Shown: positions 7,885 to 17,563 of the stretch, in pieces | Layout of the letters: every line of letters begins with the position of its first letter | Position numbering within the stretch: the stretch's first letter is position 1 | Assembly: GCA_964484135.1 (NCBI GenBank) | Contig: CAZAEL010000034.1 | Span: 1-23,974 of the forward strand | DNA: 23,974 bases | Origin: CAZAEL01 sp964484135 | GTDB taxonomy: Bacteria; Elusimicrobiota; Elusimicrobia; FEN-1173 | Reading direction: 5' to 3' | Notes under the pieces: generated by a model | Database searches by the model: none | Told to the model about the DNA's origin: nothing | The model's input: only the letters and a program-made list of their open reading frames with translations | Program-made: the position numbers and the translations under genes

Positions 7885-8168
7885 ATGAAACGAAAAACGA
7901 GATTAAGCGCATGGCTCGGAGCGCTTCTGGTCGCGGGTTTGGCGGCCGCGGCGCGCGCCGACATTCCGTCGGACAGCTTCACGCTGACGGTGACGCCTGC
8001 GGGCGACCGGGGGGNNNNNNNNNNNNNNNNNNNNNNNNNNNNNNNNNNNNNNNNNNNNNNNNNNNNNNNNNNNNNNNNNNNNNNNNNNNNNNNNNNNNNN
8101 NNNNNNNNNNNNNNTCGAGCAACCAGCAGTCGGTGACCATCACCGTGACCGCCGAGGCCGGGGAATAA
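7885..8168 (+). CDS. Small secreted beta-rich protein, tandem copy 2, interrupted by gap
   Basis: ATG 7885 has AAAAGGAG at 7871-7878. The signal peptide (MKRKTRLSAWLGALLVAG...ARA) differs from copy 1, but the mature part starts with the same DIPSDSFTLTVTP and, after the N run, ends with the same SSNQQSVTITVTAEAGE. With the 100 N as written the two halves are out of frame. Copy 1 has 380 bases between the same two points, and inserting 380 instead of 100 restores a single frame. The gene is therefore probably intact in the organism and collapsed by the assembler. Function as for copy 1; unknown. Confidence 0.65.
7960..8014 (+). repeat. Tandem duplication, 5' identical block, copy 2
   Basis: Identical to 7113-7167 and ends at the first N, so the assembly broke inside the repeat. 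Confidence 0.9.
8015..8114. other. Assembly gap, 100 N
   Basis: Exactly 100 N, a conventional placeholder for unknown length, flanked on both sides by sequence identical to the upstream tandem gene. Comparison with copy 1 predicts a true length of about 380 bases. Confidence 0.95.
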
Positions 8169-8170
8169 GG
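8115..8170 (+). repeat. Tandem duplication, 3' identical block, copy 2
   Basis: Identical to 7548-7603, starting at the first base after the gap and ending just past the stop codon. Confidence 0.9.
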
Positions 8171-8245
8171 GGAGCAGAGGCCCGATTCCTCCGCCTCCGG
8201 CGGCACGCATGAGGTCGAAAACGGGAGCCTGACCGAAAGGGAAAC

Positions 8246-10795
8246 ATGAAACCGGTGAGTCGGTCGCAACTCTATCGCTGGCTAAGGGTGGCCATCAGCC
8301 TCTGGCTCATGGCCCCTGGGGGCGTTTTTGTCCCCGCGCCGGCCCGCGCCGACGTCCCTTCGGACTCCTTCACGCTCCTGGTCCGTCCCGCCGACAGCTG
8401 GCCGCCCGATCCCGTCGCGGACCTGACGGCCATCGCCAACAGCGGCACGGAAGGGGAAGTCTCCCTGAGCTGGACGTCGCCCGACGAGGACGACATCGCC
8501 ATGCCTTCCGGCGATCCCGTGTCCAGTTACGACGTTCGTTACGCCACCTTCAGCGCGGATTCCCTCGGGCCCGACACCACGGCCTGGTGGGGCCTGGCCC
8601 AGACGGTGAGCGGAGAACCCTCGCCCCAATCGCCCGGAAACCTGGAAGGGCTCATCCTCAACGGCCTTGAGCCGGGCGCGACCCTGTGGTTCGCCATCCG
8701 CAGCATGGACGACTCCAGCAACGTCTCGCCCATCGACAGCAAGACTTCCACCCCCGGACAGCAGGCCCAGGCGGCCGTCACCGATCTTCCGCCGCCGGCC
8801 CCCGCCAACCTGGCCGCCACGCCGGGTTCCGGACAGGTCACCCTGACCTGGAACGCGGTGAGCGCCTCGGACCTGGACTTCTACCGGCTGTACGTGGACT
8901 CCACGAGCCCCTACGACTTCGGGAACGCCTTCGTGGCCACCAACACCGCGTCCTTGAGTTATCTCCACGCGGGCCTGACCGACGGCGCCTCCTATTACTA
9001 TCGGGTGACCGCCGTGGACCGGGGAGCCCCGGTTTATCGCGGCCTGGCCCTGGAGAGCGCTCCCTCCAACACGGTCTCCGCCGTCCCCGGCGCGCTCCTG
9101 CCGGCGGCGCCGACACTGGCGCACGATGCTTCGCAGCTCGGCACCACGCAGATCCGCTGGCTCCTGACGGACAACGCCGCCAACGAAACCGCCCTGTACG
9201 TGTACAGGGCCCCGAACACGCGGATTTCACCCAACCTGGGGCCCTTGAGCGGCACGGGCGGCACCACCGGTTACCTGGAAACCGGGTTCACGCCCAACGC
9301 CGCGGTCACGCGGTACGGCGAAGCCTTCAACCTGCAGGGCAGCTCCTTCAGCGCCTCCCTGACGGTGTACACCCAGGCGGACCCGCCCGCGTCGTCCCAG
9401 TTCGTGGCCGTGGCCTCCACCACCCTGTCCCTGTCCTGGAACGGCCAGGGCAACCCGGCGGGCACCGTGTACCAAGTCCAGTACGACAACAACGCCGCCT
9501 TCACCAATCCCTTTGCCGTGTCGGGCGCGGCGCTGTCCGCCACCCTGTCCAACCTGACCCCCAACACCCATTATTGGGTCCGGGTGCGGGCCCAAAACGG
9601 GGACGGGGTCTTCACCGCTTTCGACGTGACCCTGTCCACCAAGACCGCCAAGCCGGACGACACCATCCCGCCCAAGGCGCCCATCGGCATCTGGGCGGAA
9701 TGGGGCTCCGGCGGCGCCGGCCAGCTCATGCTGCACTGGCGCGAGGTGCTCCAGAACGTGGACGGCACTTCCTTCAACGACCCGGCGCCGGAGCCCTACC
9801 GCATCTACCGCACCGAGAGCCTGACCCTGGACGGCGCCAGCCCCGCGCCCAAGGTCTGGGACATCAATCCCGTGGGCACCTCCAGCCGGGACGCCTTCGG
9901 CCCCAACGCCATGGACACCCTGGAGGCCGACAAGGTCTATTACTTCCGGGTGCGGGCCGTGGACGCGGCCGGGAACGAGTCCGGCGACTCCATGCTGGTG
10001 GAGGCCAAGGGCGACGGGACCCTGCTCAACGTCGTGGCCCTGGCGGACGACCTGCGCAGCCGCCTGGCCGTGCCCGTGGCCGCGGCCCGGCGCCTCCTGC
10101 TCAAGGAAAACAACGGGTACGGCGACGACCTGATCCTGAAGGCCGTCCGGGTGCCGGACGAGGAAAAGGGCAAGGTCATCAAGAGCATCCGGTTCGAGGC
10201 CTACTCCGCCGCCACCGGCCAGCTGGTCAAGAACTTCGCCATGAAGTCCCACCTGGGCGACGTGGTGGTGGTGTACGACGTGCAGAACGGGCAGGTGATG
10301 CAGGGCGCGCCCGCGGCCCCCGGCCAGGCCGGGAACGGGGCCCCGGTGTTCGACGCCTCCCAGGCCAAGAACCAGTTGTCCCTCTTCTGGCACAACGGCG
10401 TGGAATGGGTCAAGGTGGGCGGCTCCGTGGAAAGCGGTTCCCAGGAGGTCCGGATGCGGTCCAGCCGGCTGGGCCGGTACCAGATCCGGCAGGCCATCCG
10501 CATCGGGCCCATCTCCCTGACCCGCGTGTATCCCCGCGTCTTTTCGCCCAACGACGACGGTTGGAACGACAAGGTGGTGTTTGAGTTCGACAACCCCGGC
10601 CTCCTGCCGGTCAAGGGGGAAATCTTCGATGTGACGGGCGCCAAGGTGGCGGACATGGCCCCCGGCCCCAACCCGGACGCCTCCCTGGTCTGGGACGGCA
10701 AATCCGGGGGCCAGGCCGTGCCTGCGGGCATTTATATCTACCAGATTGAAGTGGCGGGGGAAACGGCCAACGGCACGGTGGTGGTGGCAAAGTAA
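8246..10795 (+). CDS. Large secreted multi-FN3 protein with FlgD/CHU_C-like C-terminus
   Basis: 849 residues. The signal peptide ends at PARA (about 35) and the mature start DVPSDSFTLLV matches the two small secreted proteins upstream. About five fibronectin type III-like domains follow: ~52-170 (VSLSWTSPDE, FAIRSMDDSSN), ~180-280 (VTLTWNAVSASD, YYYRVTAVD), ~283-385, ~388-470 (LSLSWNG, YWVRVRAQNGDG) and ~478-585 (MLHWREV, YYFRVRAVDAAGN). A mixed region covers ~590-750. The last ~95 residues are a FlgD-Ig/CHU_C-like domain: VYPRVFSPNDDGWND, IFDVTGAKV, LVWDGK, AGIYIYQIE. In Bacteroidota such terminal domains act as type IX secretion or gliding-adhesin anchors; that role here is inference. The same terminal domain is encoded alone downstream at 10916. 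Likely a cell-surface adhesin or exoprotein. Confidence 0.8.
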   Translation: MKPVSRSQLYRWLRVAISLWLMAPGGVFVPAPARADVPSDSFTLLVRPADSWPPDPVADLTAIANSGTEGEVSLSWTSPDEDDIAMPSGDPVSSYDVRYATFSADSLGPDTTAWWGLAQTVSGEPSPQSPGNLEGLILNGLEPGATLWFAIRSMDDSSNVSPIDSKTSTPGQQAQAAVTDLPPPAPANLAATPGSGQVTLTWNAVSASDLDFYRLYVDSTSPYDFGNAFVATNTASLSYLHAGLTDGASYYYRVTAVDRGAPVYRGLALESAPSNTVSAVPGALLPAAPTLAHDASQLGTTQIRWLLTDNAANETALYVYRAPNTRISPNLGPLSGTGGTTGYLETGFTPNAAVTRYGEAFNLQGSSFSASLTVYTQADPPASSQFVAVASTTLSLSWNGQGNPAGTVYQVQYDNNAAFTNPFAVSGAALSATLSNLTPNTHYWVRVRAQNGDGVFTAFDVTLSTKTAKPDDTIPPKAPIGIWAEWGSGGAGQLMLHWREVLQNVDGTSFNDPAPEPYRIYRTESLTLDGASPAPKVWDINPVGTSSRDAFGPNAMDTLEADKVYYFRVRAVDAAGNESGDSMLVEAKGDGTLLNVVALADDLRSRLAVPVAAARRLLLKENNGYGDDLILKAVRVPDEEKGKVIKSIRFEAYSAATGQLVKNFAMKSHLGDVVVVYDVQNGQVMQGAPAAPGQAGNGAPVFDASQAKNQLSLFWHNGVEWVKVGGSVESGSQEVRMRSSRLGRYQIRQAIRIGPISLTRVYPRVFSPNDDGWNDKVVFEFDNPGLLPVKGEIFDVTGAKVADMAPGPNPDASLVWDGKSGGQAVPAGIYIYQIEVAGETANGTVVVAK

Positions 10796-10885
10796 ACGAG
10801 TTGTAAAATATTTGAATTCAGGCCTGGAAATTTCGGATTTCAGGATGTAAACTTAGAGAGGAAAGAGTCTATTGTGTTGTACATA

Positions 10886-10913
10886 TTGTGAAGTGAACAG
10901 CATACTTTAAATT
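10886..10913 (+). promoter_or_regulatory. Weak promoter candidate before 10916
   Basis: TTGTGA (10886-10891), 16 bases, then TAAATT (10908-10913), inside a distinctly AT-rich stretch between GC-rich genes. The -10 is so close to ATG 10916 that the transcript would have almost no leader, or translation would start at the in-frame ATG 10928. Confidence 0.25.
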
Positions 10914-10915
10914 TT

Positions 10916-11290
10916 ATGGCCAAAAAAATGGAGAAAAATCGGACGGTCCAAGTTTTCAGCGCCGTATTTTTTGCGCTGGGCCTCATGCTTTCTGGTCTGG
11001 GCCATGCCCAGGCCATCCAGGTTTATCCCCGGATCTTTTCGCCCAATGGGGACGGGTGGAACGACAAGGTGGTCTTTCAAGTGGACAACCCGGCGCTCCT
11101 GCCCCTCAAGGGGGAGGTTTTTGACGTGACCGGGGCCAAGGTGGGGGATATGAGCCCGGGCCCTCAACCGGACACCTCCCTGGTGTGGGACGGAAAAGGA
11201 CGGCAGTCCGGTATCCCGGGCGGTATTTATATTTATCACATTGAGTTGGGGAACGAGCTGATCACAGGCACCATCCTGCTCGTTCAGTAG
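10916..11290 (+). CDS. Stand-alone secreted FlgD/CHU_C-like domain protein
   Basis: 124 residues: a signal peptide (MAKKMEKNRT...GHAQA, cut near 32) followed by one domain nearly the same as the C-terminus of the protein encoded at 8246. The shared path is VYPRIFSPNGDGWNDKVVF, LLPLKGEVFDVTGAKV, TSLVWDGKG, GGIYIYHIE. No other domain is present, so it is a free copy of a domain normally found at the end of large secreted proteins. The gene and both flanks (10796-10915, 11291-11402) are AT-rich relative to neighbours, which suggests different history or a separate transcription unit. ATG 10928 is an alternative start. It could be a decoy or partner in sorting or a small surface protein; the function is not known. 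Confidence 0.75.
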   Translation: MAKKMEKNRTVQVFSAVFFALGLMLSGLGHAQAIQVYPRIFSPNGDGWNDKVVFQVDNPALLPLKGEVFDVTGAKVGDMSPGPQPDTSLVWDGKGRQSGIPGGIYIYHIELGNELITGTILLVQ

Positions 11291-11402
11291 TTTTTGTCGC
11301 CAACGGTCGTTATTTTTTGAAACAAAAAGAAGAAGGATCAAGGGTCTTTTTTTGGACTGAAACAGGAAGTGGGAAGCGGGTTTCGGTTTTTGGAAAATCA
11401 AA

Positions 11403-13106
11403 ATGAAAAAAAACCTGGGAGCCATAGAGAAGGGCCGAAAGAGCGGGGCTGAAAAACCCGGCGCGGTTCTGCGCGTCGCGGCCCTGGTCCTGCAGGCCGT
11501 TCTTTTCTTCGGGGCCGAGACACTGAAGGCTTCCTTTGAGCCTTTGCCCGTGGGCGGCCGGGCCGCGGGCATGGCGGACGCGTACACCGTGGTGGCGGAC
11601 GACGCCCTGTCCCTGTTTTACAACCCCGCCGGCCTGATGCATGTGCGCCGGCCCGAGGTGACCACCCACTACAGCCGGCTCTTCGCGGGGCTGGACGACA
11701 AGTCCGAGATCAGCCGCTCCTTCCTGGGCTACGCCCAGCCTTTGCCGAAGAACTGGGGGGCCGTGGGCGTGAGCTACGTGAGCCTGGGCCTGTCCAGCCT
11801 CTATTCCGAGAGCACCTGGGGCCTGTCCTACGCGAAGGAGGTCAAGGGCGAGTGGAACCTGGGCGGCACCCTGAAGCTCCTGCGCAAGAGCTTCGGTTCG
11901 GATCTTTACACGGCCAGCGCCATCAACGTGGATTCCGGCGCCACCCTGGGGGCCAAGGACCCGGTGTTCAGCCAGGGCCAGTCCAAGAGCGCCATGGCCC
12001 TCGACCTGGGCGCCCAGTACCGGCTGAAGAAAAATTACGCCCTGGGCCTGGCCCTGCGGAACATCAACCAGCCCGACATGGCCCTGGGCTCCGGCGCCCA
12101 GGACAAGGTGCCCGCGGTGTACGCCCTGGGCGGCGGCCGCTGGACCCGGGTGTCGTCCCTGTCCCTGGAGCTTTCCAGCTGGAAGTTCGCGGACGGGCAG
12201 GACAACCGGCTGTCCGTGGGCGGGGAGCGGTGGTTCCGCGGCGGCCTGGGCATGCGCGCGGGCCTGGCCCTGGGCAGCCGGGACTACCGGAACCTGGCCC
12301 TGGGCGGCTCCTACCGCATGGACGGTTTCCAGTTCGACTACGCTTTGAACTATCCTTTGCAGGGCATCGAGAAGACCGCGGGCACCCACATGGTGTCCCT
12401 GACCTTCCGCTTCGGCAAGCCCGCGCCGGACCCCATCGAGGCCCAGCTGAAGGCCGAGCGGGACGCGCGCCTGAAGGCCGAGGCCGAGATGGCCCGCCTG
12501 CGCCAGCAGTTGATGGAGCTGACCGCGGAAGGGGCCGCGGCCCCGGTCAACACCGAGGCCGTGGATTCCGCGGCCCAGGACGCGCTCCGGCAGGCGGAGG
12601 AGGAGATCCGGCGGCTCAAGTCCCAGGTGCCGCCGCCGGCCCCGGTCCAGACCGCGGCGGCCGCGCCCGCGCCGGCGGTGGTGCCCAAGCCCGCGGCCCC
12701 GGCCCCGGTCGCGCCGGCCAAGCCGCGCATCGCGCCGGAGCTCCTGTCCCAGTTCAGCGAGTCCCTGGCCTTCTACTCCCAGCAGACCAAGGCCGGCGTG
12801 CCGGTGGAGGAGCGGGCCGCCACCCTGGAGCGGATTTTGGAGAAATACGGGCAGACCGGCATCGACACCTCCGCGGTCCGGGCCGAGCTGAAAAAGATCA
12901 AGGCCGAGGGGAGCAAGACCGCCGACGCCAAGGTGACCGAGGATTACCAGCTCGCGGTCAGCTACTACCGCCGGCTGGTGCAGCAGGGCACCAAATCGGA
13001 AGAACGCATCCTGCTTCTGGAACGCATCGTCAAGAAATACAAACCCCTGGGGGTCAACACCGCCGACCTGGAAAAGGAACTGGAAAGTTTAAAGGAAAAG
13101 AAGTAA
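11403..13106 (+). CDS. PorV-like outer-membrane protein with helical C-terminal tail
   Basis: 567 residues. A signal peptide (hydrophobic 23-38) ends near LKA at 43. The mature start SFEPLPVGGRAAGMADAYTVVADDALSLFYNPAGL is the classic N-terminus of PorV/FadL-type barrels; alternating beta strands run to about 345 (MVSLTFRFGK). Then comes a coiled coil (~350-400), an Ala/Pro linker (~400-440) and two copies of a ~50-residue helical module (452-501 and 512-563; second copy ERILLLERIVKKYKPLGVNT). Ordinary PorV proteins are barrels only, so the ~220-residue periplasmic tail is unusual. A related module is found in the protein encoded at 15037. PorV of Bacteroidota is an outer-membrane component of type IX secretion that shuttles substrates; here the tail could reach periplasmic partners. 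First gene of the motor block. Confidence 0.75.
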   Translation: MKKNLGAIEKGRKSGAEKPGAVLRVAALVLQAVLFFGAETLKASFEPLPVGGRAAGMADAYTVVADDALSLFYNPAGLMHVRRPEVTTHYSRLFAGLDDKSEISRSFLGYAQPLPKNWGAVGVSYVSLGLSSLYSESTWGLSYAKEVKGEWNLGGTLKLLRKSFGSDLYTASAINVDSGATLGAKDPVFSQGQSKSAMALDLGAQYRLKKNYALGLALRNINQPDMALGSGAQDKVPAVYALGGGRWTRVSSLSLELSSWKFADGQDNRLSVGGERWFRGGLGMRAGLALGSRDYRNLALGGSYRMDGFQFDYALNYPLQGIEKTAGTHMVSLTFRFGKPAPDPIEAQLKAERDARLKAEAEMARLRQQLMELTAEGAAAPVNTEAVDSAAQDALRQAEEEIRRLKSQVPPPAPVQTAAAAPAPAVVPKPAAPAPVAPAKPRIAPELLSQFSESLAFYSQQTKAGVPVEERAATLERILEKYGQTGIDTSAVRAELKKIKAEGSKTADAKVTEDYQLAVSYYRRLVQQGTKSEERILLLERIVKKYKPLGVNTADLEKELESLKEKK

Positions 13107-13116
13107 CCTCTAAGGA

Positions 13117-14659
<1,543 letters not shown>

Positions 14660-14688
<29 letters not shown>

Positions 14689-15040
14689 GGACGACCCGGA
14701 CGTCCGGGACACCGTCTGCAGCGCGCTGGAGGCGGTGTTCCCCGCGGCCGAGGTCACGGCCCTGGCGGACGGCCGGGAGTTCCTGGAGGTGTTCCAGGAG
14801 CCGGCGCCCTGGGACCTGATCGTCCTGGACCTGATGCTGCCGGAGGTGTCCGGCATCGAGATCTGCCGGCGCGTGCGGGCCAGCGCGCTCCTGGGGAGGG
14901 TCCCGATCCTGGCCATGACCGGGTACGACACGCCGGAGATGGAAAAAAAGGTCAAGGCCGCGGGCGCGGACGCGTACCTGGCCAAGCCTTTCGAGATGTC
15001 GGATTTTATGAGGGTCGTGAAAGGGCTGGTGGGATCATGA
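14660..15040 (+). CDS. Single-domain CheY-like response regulator
   Basis: 126 residues forming one receiver domain and nothing else. Acidic pocket residues Asp11 and Asp12 (VIEDD), phosphoacceptor Asp57 (IVLDLMLPEVSG), Thr87 (AMTGYD) and Lys109 (LAKPF) are all present. There is no DNA-binding or enzymatic output domain, so it acts, like CheY or Spo0F, by binding a partner. The only convenient start is TTG 14660, inside the end of the kinase gene; its stop overlaps the next ATG (ATGA at 15037). Being encoded directly before a FliG-like rotor gene, it is a candidate direct regulator of the motor, although no FliM, the classical CheY target, is encoded in the window. Confidence 0.85.
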
Positions 15041-15954
15041 GAGGGGCTCCGTTCTGTTTGGCCGCGCTTCTGGTTCTCGGCGGGGCCGCCGCGTCGCGCG
15101 CCTGGGTGTGGAACGACCAGGGCTCCACGGTGGCGCCCAGCCTGCAGGAGGAGTTCGACCAGGAGGTGGCGGCGTACCGCGCCCAAATGGAAAAGGGGCT
15201 GGGCCTGCAGGAGAGGCTCATCGCCTTGGACCGCTTGATCAACCATTACAAGCCCCAGGGCATCAACACCCTGGTCCTGGAGTCGGAACGGGACCGCCTG
15301 ACCGTGCAGCTGGACAAGGACCGCCAGACCACCCAGGGCTCCCAGAAGGTTTCCAGCGAGCTTTACCAGATGGCCCTGCAGAAGGCCGGGGAAGGCCGTT
15401 TCCTGGACGCGCTCTCCGCCGTCCAGAAGGCCGAGCGGCTCACGCCCGACGACGCGGCCCTGAAGGACATGCGCCGCCGGCTGGAGGGGGTGACGGTCAT
15501 CCTGCCCCAGGCGGTCCAGCCCTCGCGCGAGGAGATGTTGGTGCGCAAAGGGGTGCTGCGTTACCTGGAGAACGACGGGCTGCGTTCCTTGAACGCCCTT
15601 CGTTACGCCAGCCAGGTGGGGCCCGCCCAGCCCGGCGTGCTCCGGCTGATCAAGCTGGTGGAGAAGGAGTATCCGGGCATCGAGTCGCCCAACCTGGCGC
15701 GGGGCAAGACTTTGGCGGACTACAAGCTGCAGCTGTCCCTGGAATACGTGTACGACGGGGAATATCTGAAGGCCATCAACGAATGCGGCCAGGTCCTGGA
15801 TTTGGAACCCAACAACGTCCTGGCCCTGACCCGCATGGGGTCCGCGTACTACGCCATGGGCCAGAAACAGGAGGCCCGGGAGACCTGGACACGGGCCCTG
15901 AAGCTGGACCCCAACAACCAGGTGTTGAAAGATTTTTTGAAGGACAAATTTTAA
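15037..15954 (+). CDS. Periplasmic TPR protein sharing a module with the PorV-like tail
   Basis: 305 residues. The signal peptide (MRGAPFCLAALLVLGG...SRA) is cut near 22. Residues ~38-90 contain EVAAYRAQMEKG, QERLIALDRLINHYKPQGINT and LESERDRL, matching the two helical modules at the end of the PorV-like protein. The rest is helical with TPR-like units; the best is near the C-terminus (YLKAINECGQVLDLEPNN, MGSAYYAMGQ, WTRALKLDPNN). ATGA overlap with the receiver gene. The shared module suggests that it and the porin tail bind the same partner or each other in the periplasm. No catalytic motif. Function unknown; probable assembly or scaffold factor for the complex. Confidence 0.7.
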   Translation: MRGAPFCLAALLVLGGAAASRAWVWNDQGSTVAPSLQEEFDQEVAAYRAQMEKGLGLQERLIALDRLINHYKPQGINTLVLESERDRLTVQLDKDRQTTQGSQKVSSELYQMALQKAGEGRFLDALSAVQKAERLTPDDAALKDMRRRLEGVTVILPQAVQPSREEMLVRKGVLRYLENDGLRSLNALRYASQVGPAQPGVLRLIKLVEKEYPGIESPNLARGKTLADYKLQLSLEYVYDGEYLKAINECGQVLDLEPNNVLALTRMGSAYYAMGQKQEARETWTRALKLDPNNQVLKDFLKDKF

Positions 15955-15958
15955 AGGC

Positions 15959-16060
15959 GGATCAGAGATGCGGGATCAAAGATCAGAGATAAAAACAAAA
16001 GGCCGAAACAAGGGATGGAGAGTCGTTGCTCTCATCTCTTGTCTCTTATCCCTTGTCTGT
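15959..16060 (+). repeat. Low-complexity GATCAGAGAT/CTTGTCTC repeat patch
   Basis: GATCAGAGAT occurs at 15960-15969 and 15981-15990, with GGGATCAAAG between, followed by a pyrimidine-rich run of CTCATCTCTTGTCTCTTATC type. The composition is unlike the GC-rich coding DNA on either side. The patch covers the start codon and signal sequence of the rotor-like gene. Confidence 0.5.
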
Positions 16061-17557
16061 CTCTCCGGTTTCGAGCAGATCAAGCTGGCCATGGAGCGGG
16101 CCCTGGAGGACCGGATCCAGACCGCCCTCGGCAAGCTCATGGACCCGGACCAGTTCCTGGTCATCGTGAAGGTGGAGCCCTTCACCGTGGAGGAGATGAA
16201 GCAGAAAGAGAAGTCTCCCGGGGGGGGCGGGCCCCAGTACGTGCTGCCGGGGATCCCGGAGCGCAAGTCCCTGGAGAGGCTGGCCTCCTCCGACAAGGCC
16301 TCCGCCGACGTTTCGGCGCTGTTTTGGCAGAGCCGGCCCCTGATCAAGCGCCTGGTCATCACCCTGTTTCTGGACAAGCGCATCCCGACCAACACCGCCC
16401 AGGAGGTGGAGGTGCTGGTCAAGCAGATGGTGGACTTCAACCCGGCCCGCAACGACGAGTTCCGGCTCCAGCGCATGGCCCCGCGCCGGGCCCCGGGCGC
16501 GGCCGAGCCCGGCGCGGTCCAAACCCCCCTGCAGTCCCTCAAGCTCACCATGGAGAACATCAAACAGCGGAACGATTTTTACTGGCTGGCCCTGGCCGCG
16601 GGCCTGTGCACGGTGGTGGTGGTGTTCCTCTTCGGCCCGGCCCTGTACTTCCTCAAAAAACTGCCCCGCATCCTGCAGCAGGCCTTCCTGCCGGAGTCCT
16701 TCGGCGGGGGGACCGCCGGCGGCCCGCAGGGGGCGGGGAGCGGCGGGGGCGGAGGACCGGGCAAGCTCCAGCTGGAAGGGGGCGCGGGGCTGTCCGTCCA
16801 GATGACCACCAAGGACCCCGGCCACGTGGAGGTGTTCCTGGGCGAACCGGAAAAACAGCCCTACAGTTTTTTGAACGAAAAGGACATCGTCAGCATCCTG
16901 CTCCTCATGAAGGAGGAGCCGCCCCTGCACCTGGCCATCATCGCGTACCACCTGCGGCCGGACCTGGCCGCGGCCATGATTTCGGGCCTGGACAACCAGA
17001 CCCGCAAGCAGGTGGTGGAGAACCTGGCCGCCCCCCAGGTCCTCATGCGGGACGAGGTGAAGTCCCTCGGGCAAAGCCTCAAGCAGAAGGTGCGGGGCGT
17101 GATCTACGGCGTGGACCAATATTTCGCCATCTATGACTCGGCCGCGCCCCAGGCCCAGGGCGAGCTCATGAAGGCGCTGGAGGCCCAGACGCCCGCCCTG
17201 GTGGAGAAGATGCGCAACGAAATGTTCACTTTCGATGACTTGGTGGCCCTGGACTCCAACGCCCTGCGCGTGGTGTTCCGCGAGGTGCCCCTGCGGACCC
17301 TGGCCACCGCGCTCATGGGCAGCGCCGTGGCGTTGCGGGACCGGGTCCTGGGCGTGCTTCCGTCCGGCGCCTCGGAGATCATCCGCCAGGAGATCGAGAT
17401 GAACGCGCACCAGAGCCCCAAGGCCATCGAGGACGAGCGCAAGAAGATCGTGCACGTGGTGCGGCGCCTGGTGTGGGACAAGAAGATCGCGCTCCCGCCG
17501 CGGCAACGGGGCGGCGGATCGCGGACCGCGGCCACGCCGGCCGCCACGGTGGCGTAA
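15968..17557 (+). CDS. FliF-FliG fusion-like rotor protein
   Basis: 529 residues, read as a compact MS-ring/C-ring fusion. Residues 17-34 are a signal peptide or first membrane anchor. Periplasmic residues ~38-170 resemble the last FliF ring-building domain: FLVIVKVEP, then PLIKRLVITLFLDKR and LVKQMVDFNPARNDEFRLQRM. TM is at 204-229, then a Gly-rich linker at 246-264. Cytoplasmic residues ~300-400 resemble the FliG middle domain (KEEPPLHLAIIAYHLRPDLA where flagellar FliG has EHPQ). Residues ~405-508 are a clear FliG C-terminal domain: MRNEMFTFDDLVALDSNALR, FREVPLRTLATALMG, KKIVHVVRRL. Flagellar FliF is ~550 residues and FliG ~330; here the FliF N-terminal rings and the FliG N-domain are missing. 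Followed 6 bases later by motA. Would be the rotor of a non-flagellar motor. Confidence 0.75.
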   Translation: MRDQRSEIKTKGRNKGWRVVALISCLLSLVCLSGFEQIKLAMERALEDRIQTALGKLMDPDQFLVIVKVEPFTVEEMKQKEKSPGGGGPQYVLPGIPERKSLERLASSDKASADVSALFWQSRPLIKRLVITLFLDKRIPTNTAQEVEVLVKQMVDFNPARNDEFRLQRMAPRRAPGAAEPGAVQTPLQSLKLTMENIKQRNDFYWLALAAGLCTVVVVFLFGPALYFLKKLPRILQQAFLPESFGGGTAGGPQGAGSGGGGGPGKLQLEGGAGLSVQMTTKDPGHVEVFLGEPEKQPYSFLNEKDIVSILLLMKEEPPLHLAIIAYHLRPDLAAAMISGLDNQTRKQVVENLAAPQVLMRDEVKSLGQSLKQKVRGVIYGVDQYFAIYDSAAPQAQGELMKALEAQTPALVEKMRNEMFTFDDLVALDSNALRVVFREVPLRTLATALMGSAVALRDRVLGVLPSGASEIIRQEIEMNAHQSPKAIEDERKKIVHVVRRLVWDKKIALPPRQRGGGSRTAATPAATVA

Positions 17558-17563
17558 AAAATC

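Noticed and set aside
8015..8114. Second tandem gene as a pseudogene
   Set aside because: The frame break vanishes if the gap has the 380-base length found in copy 1.
7113..8170. CRISPR array or transposon ends
   Set aside because: The repeats are coding, only two copies exist, and there are no spacers, terminal inverted repeats or transposase.
11291..11402. Possible terminator or promoter in the AT-rich spacer before the PorV-like gene
   Set aside because: T-runs occur, but the only stems are short or A/T-only with long loops; no convincing -35/-10 pair.
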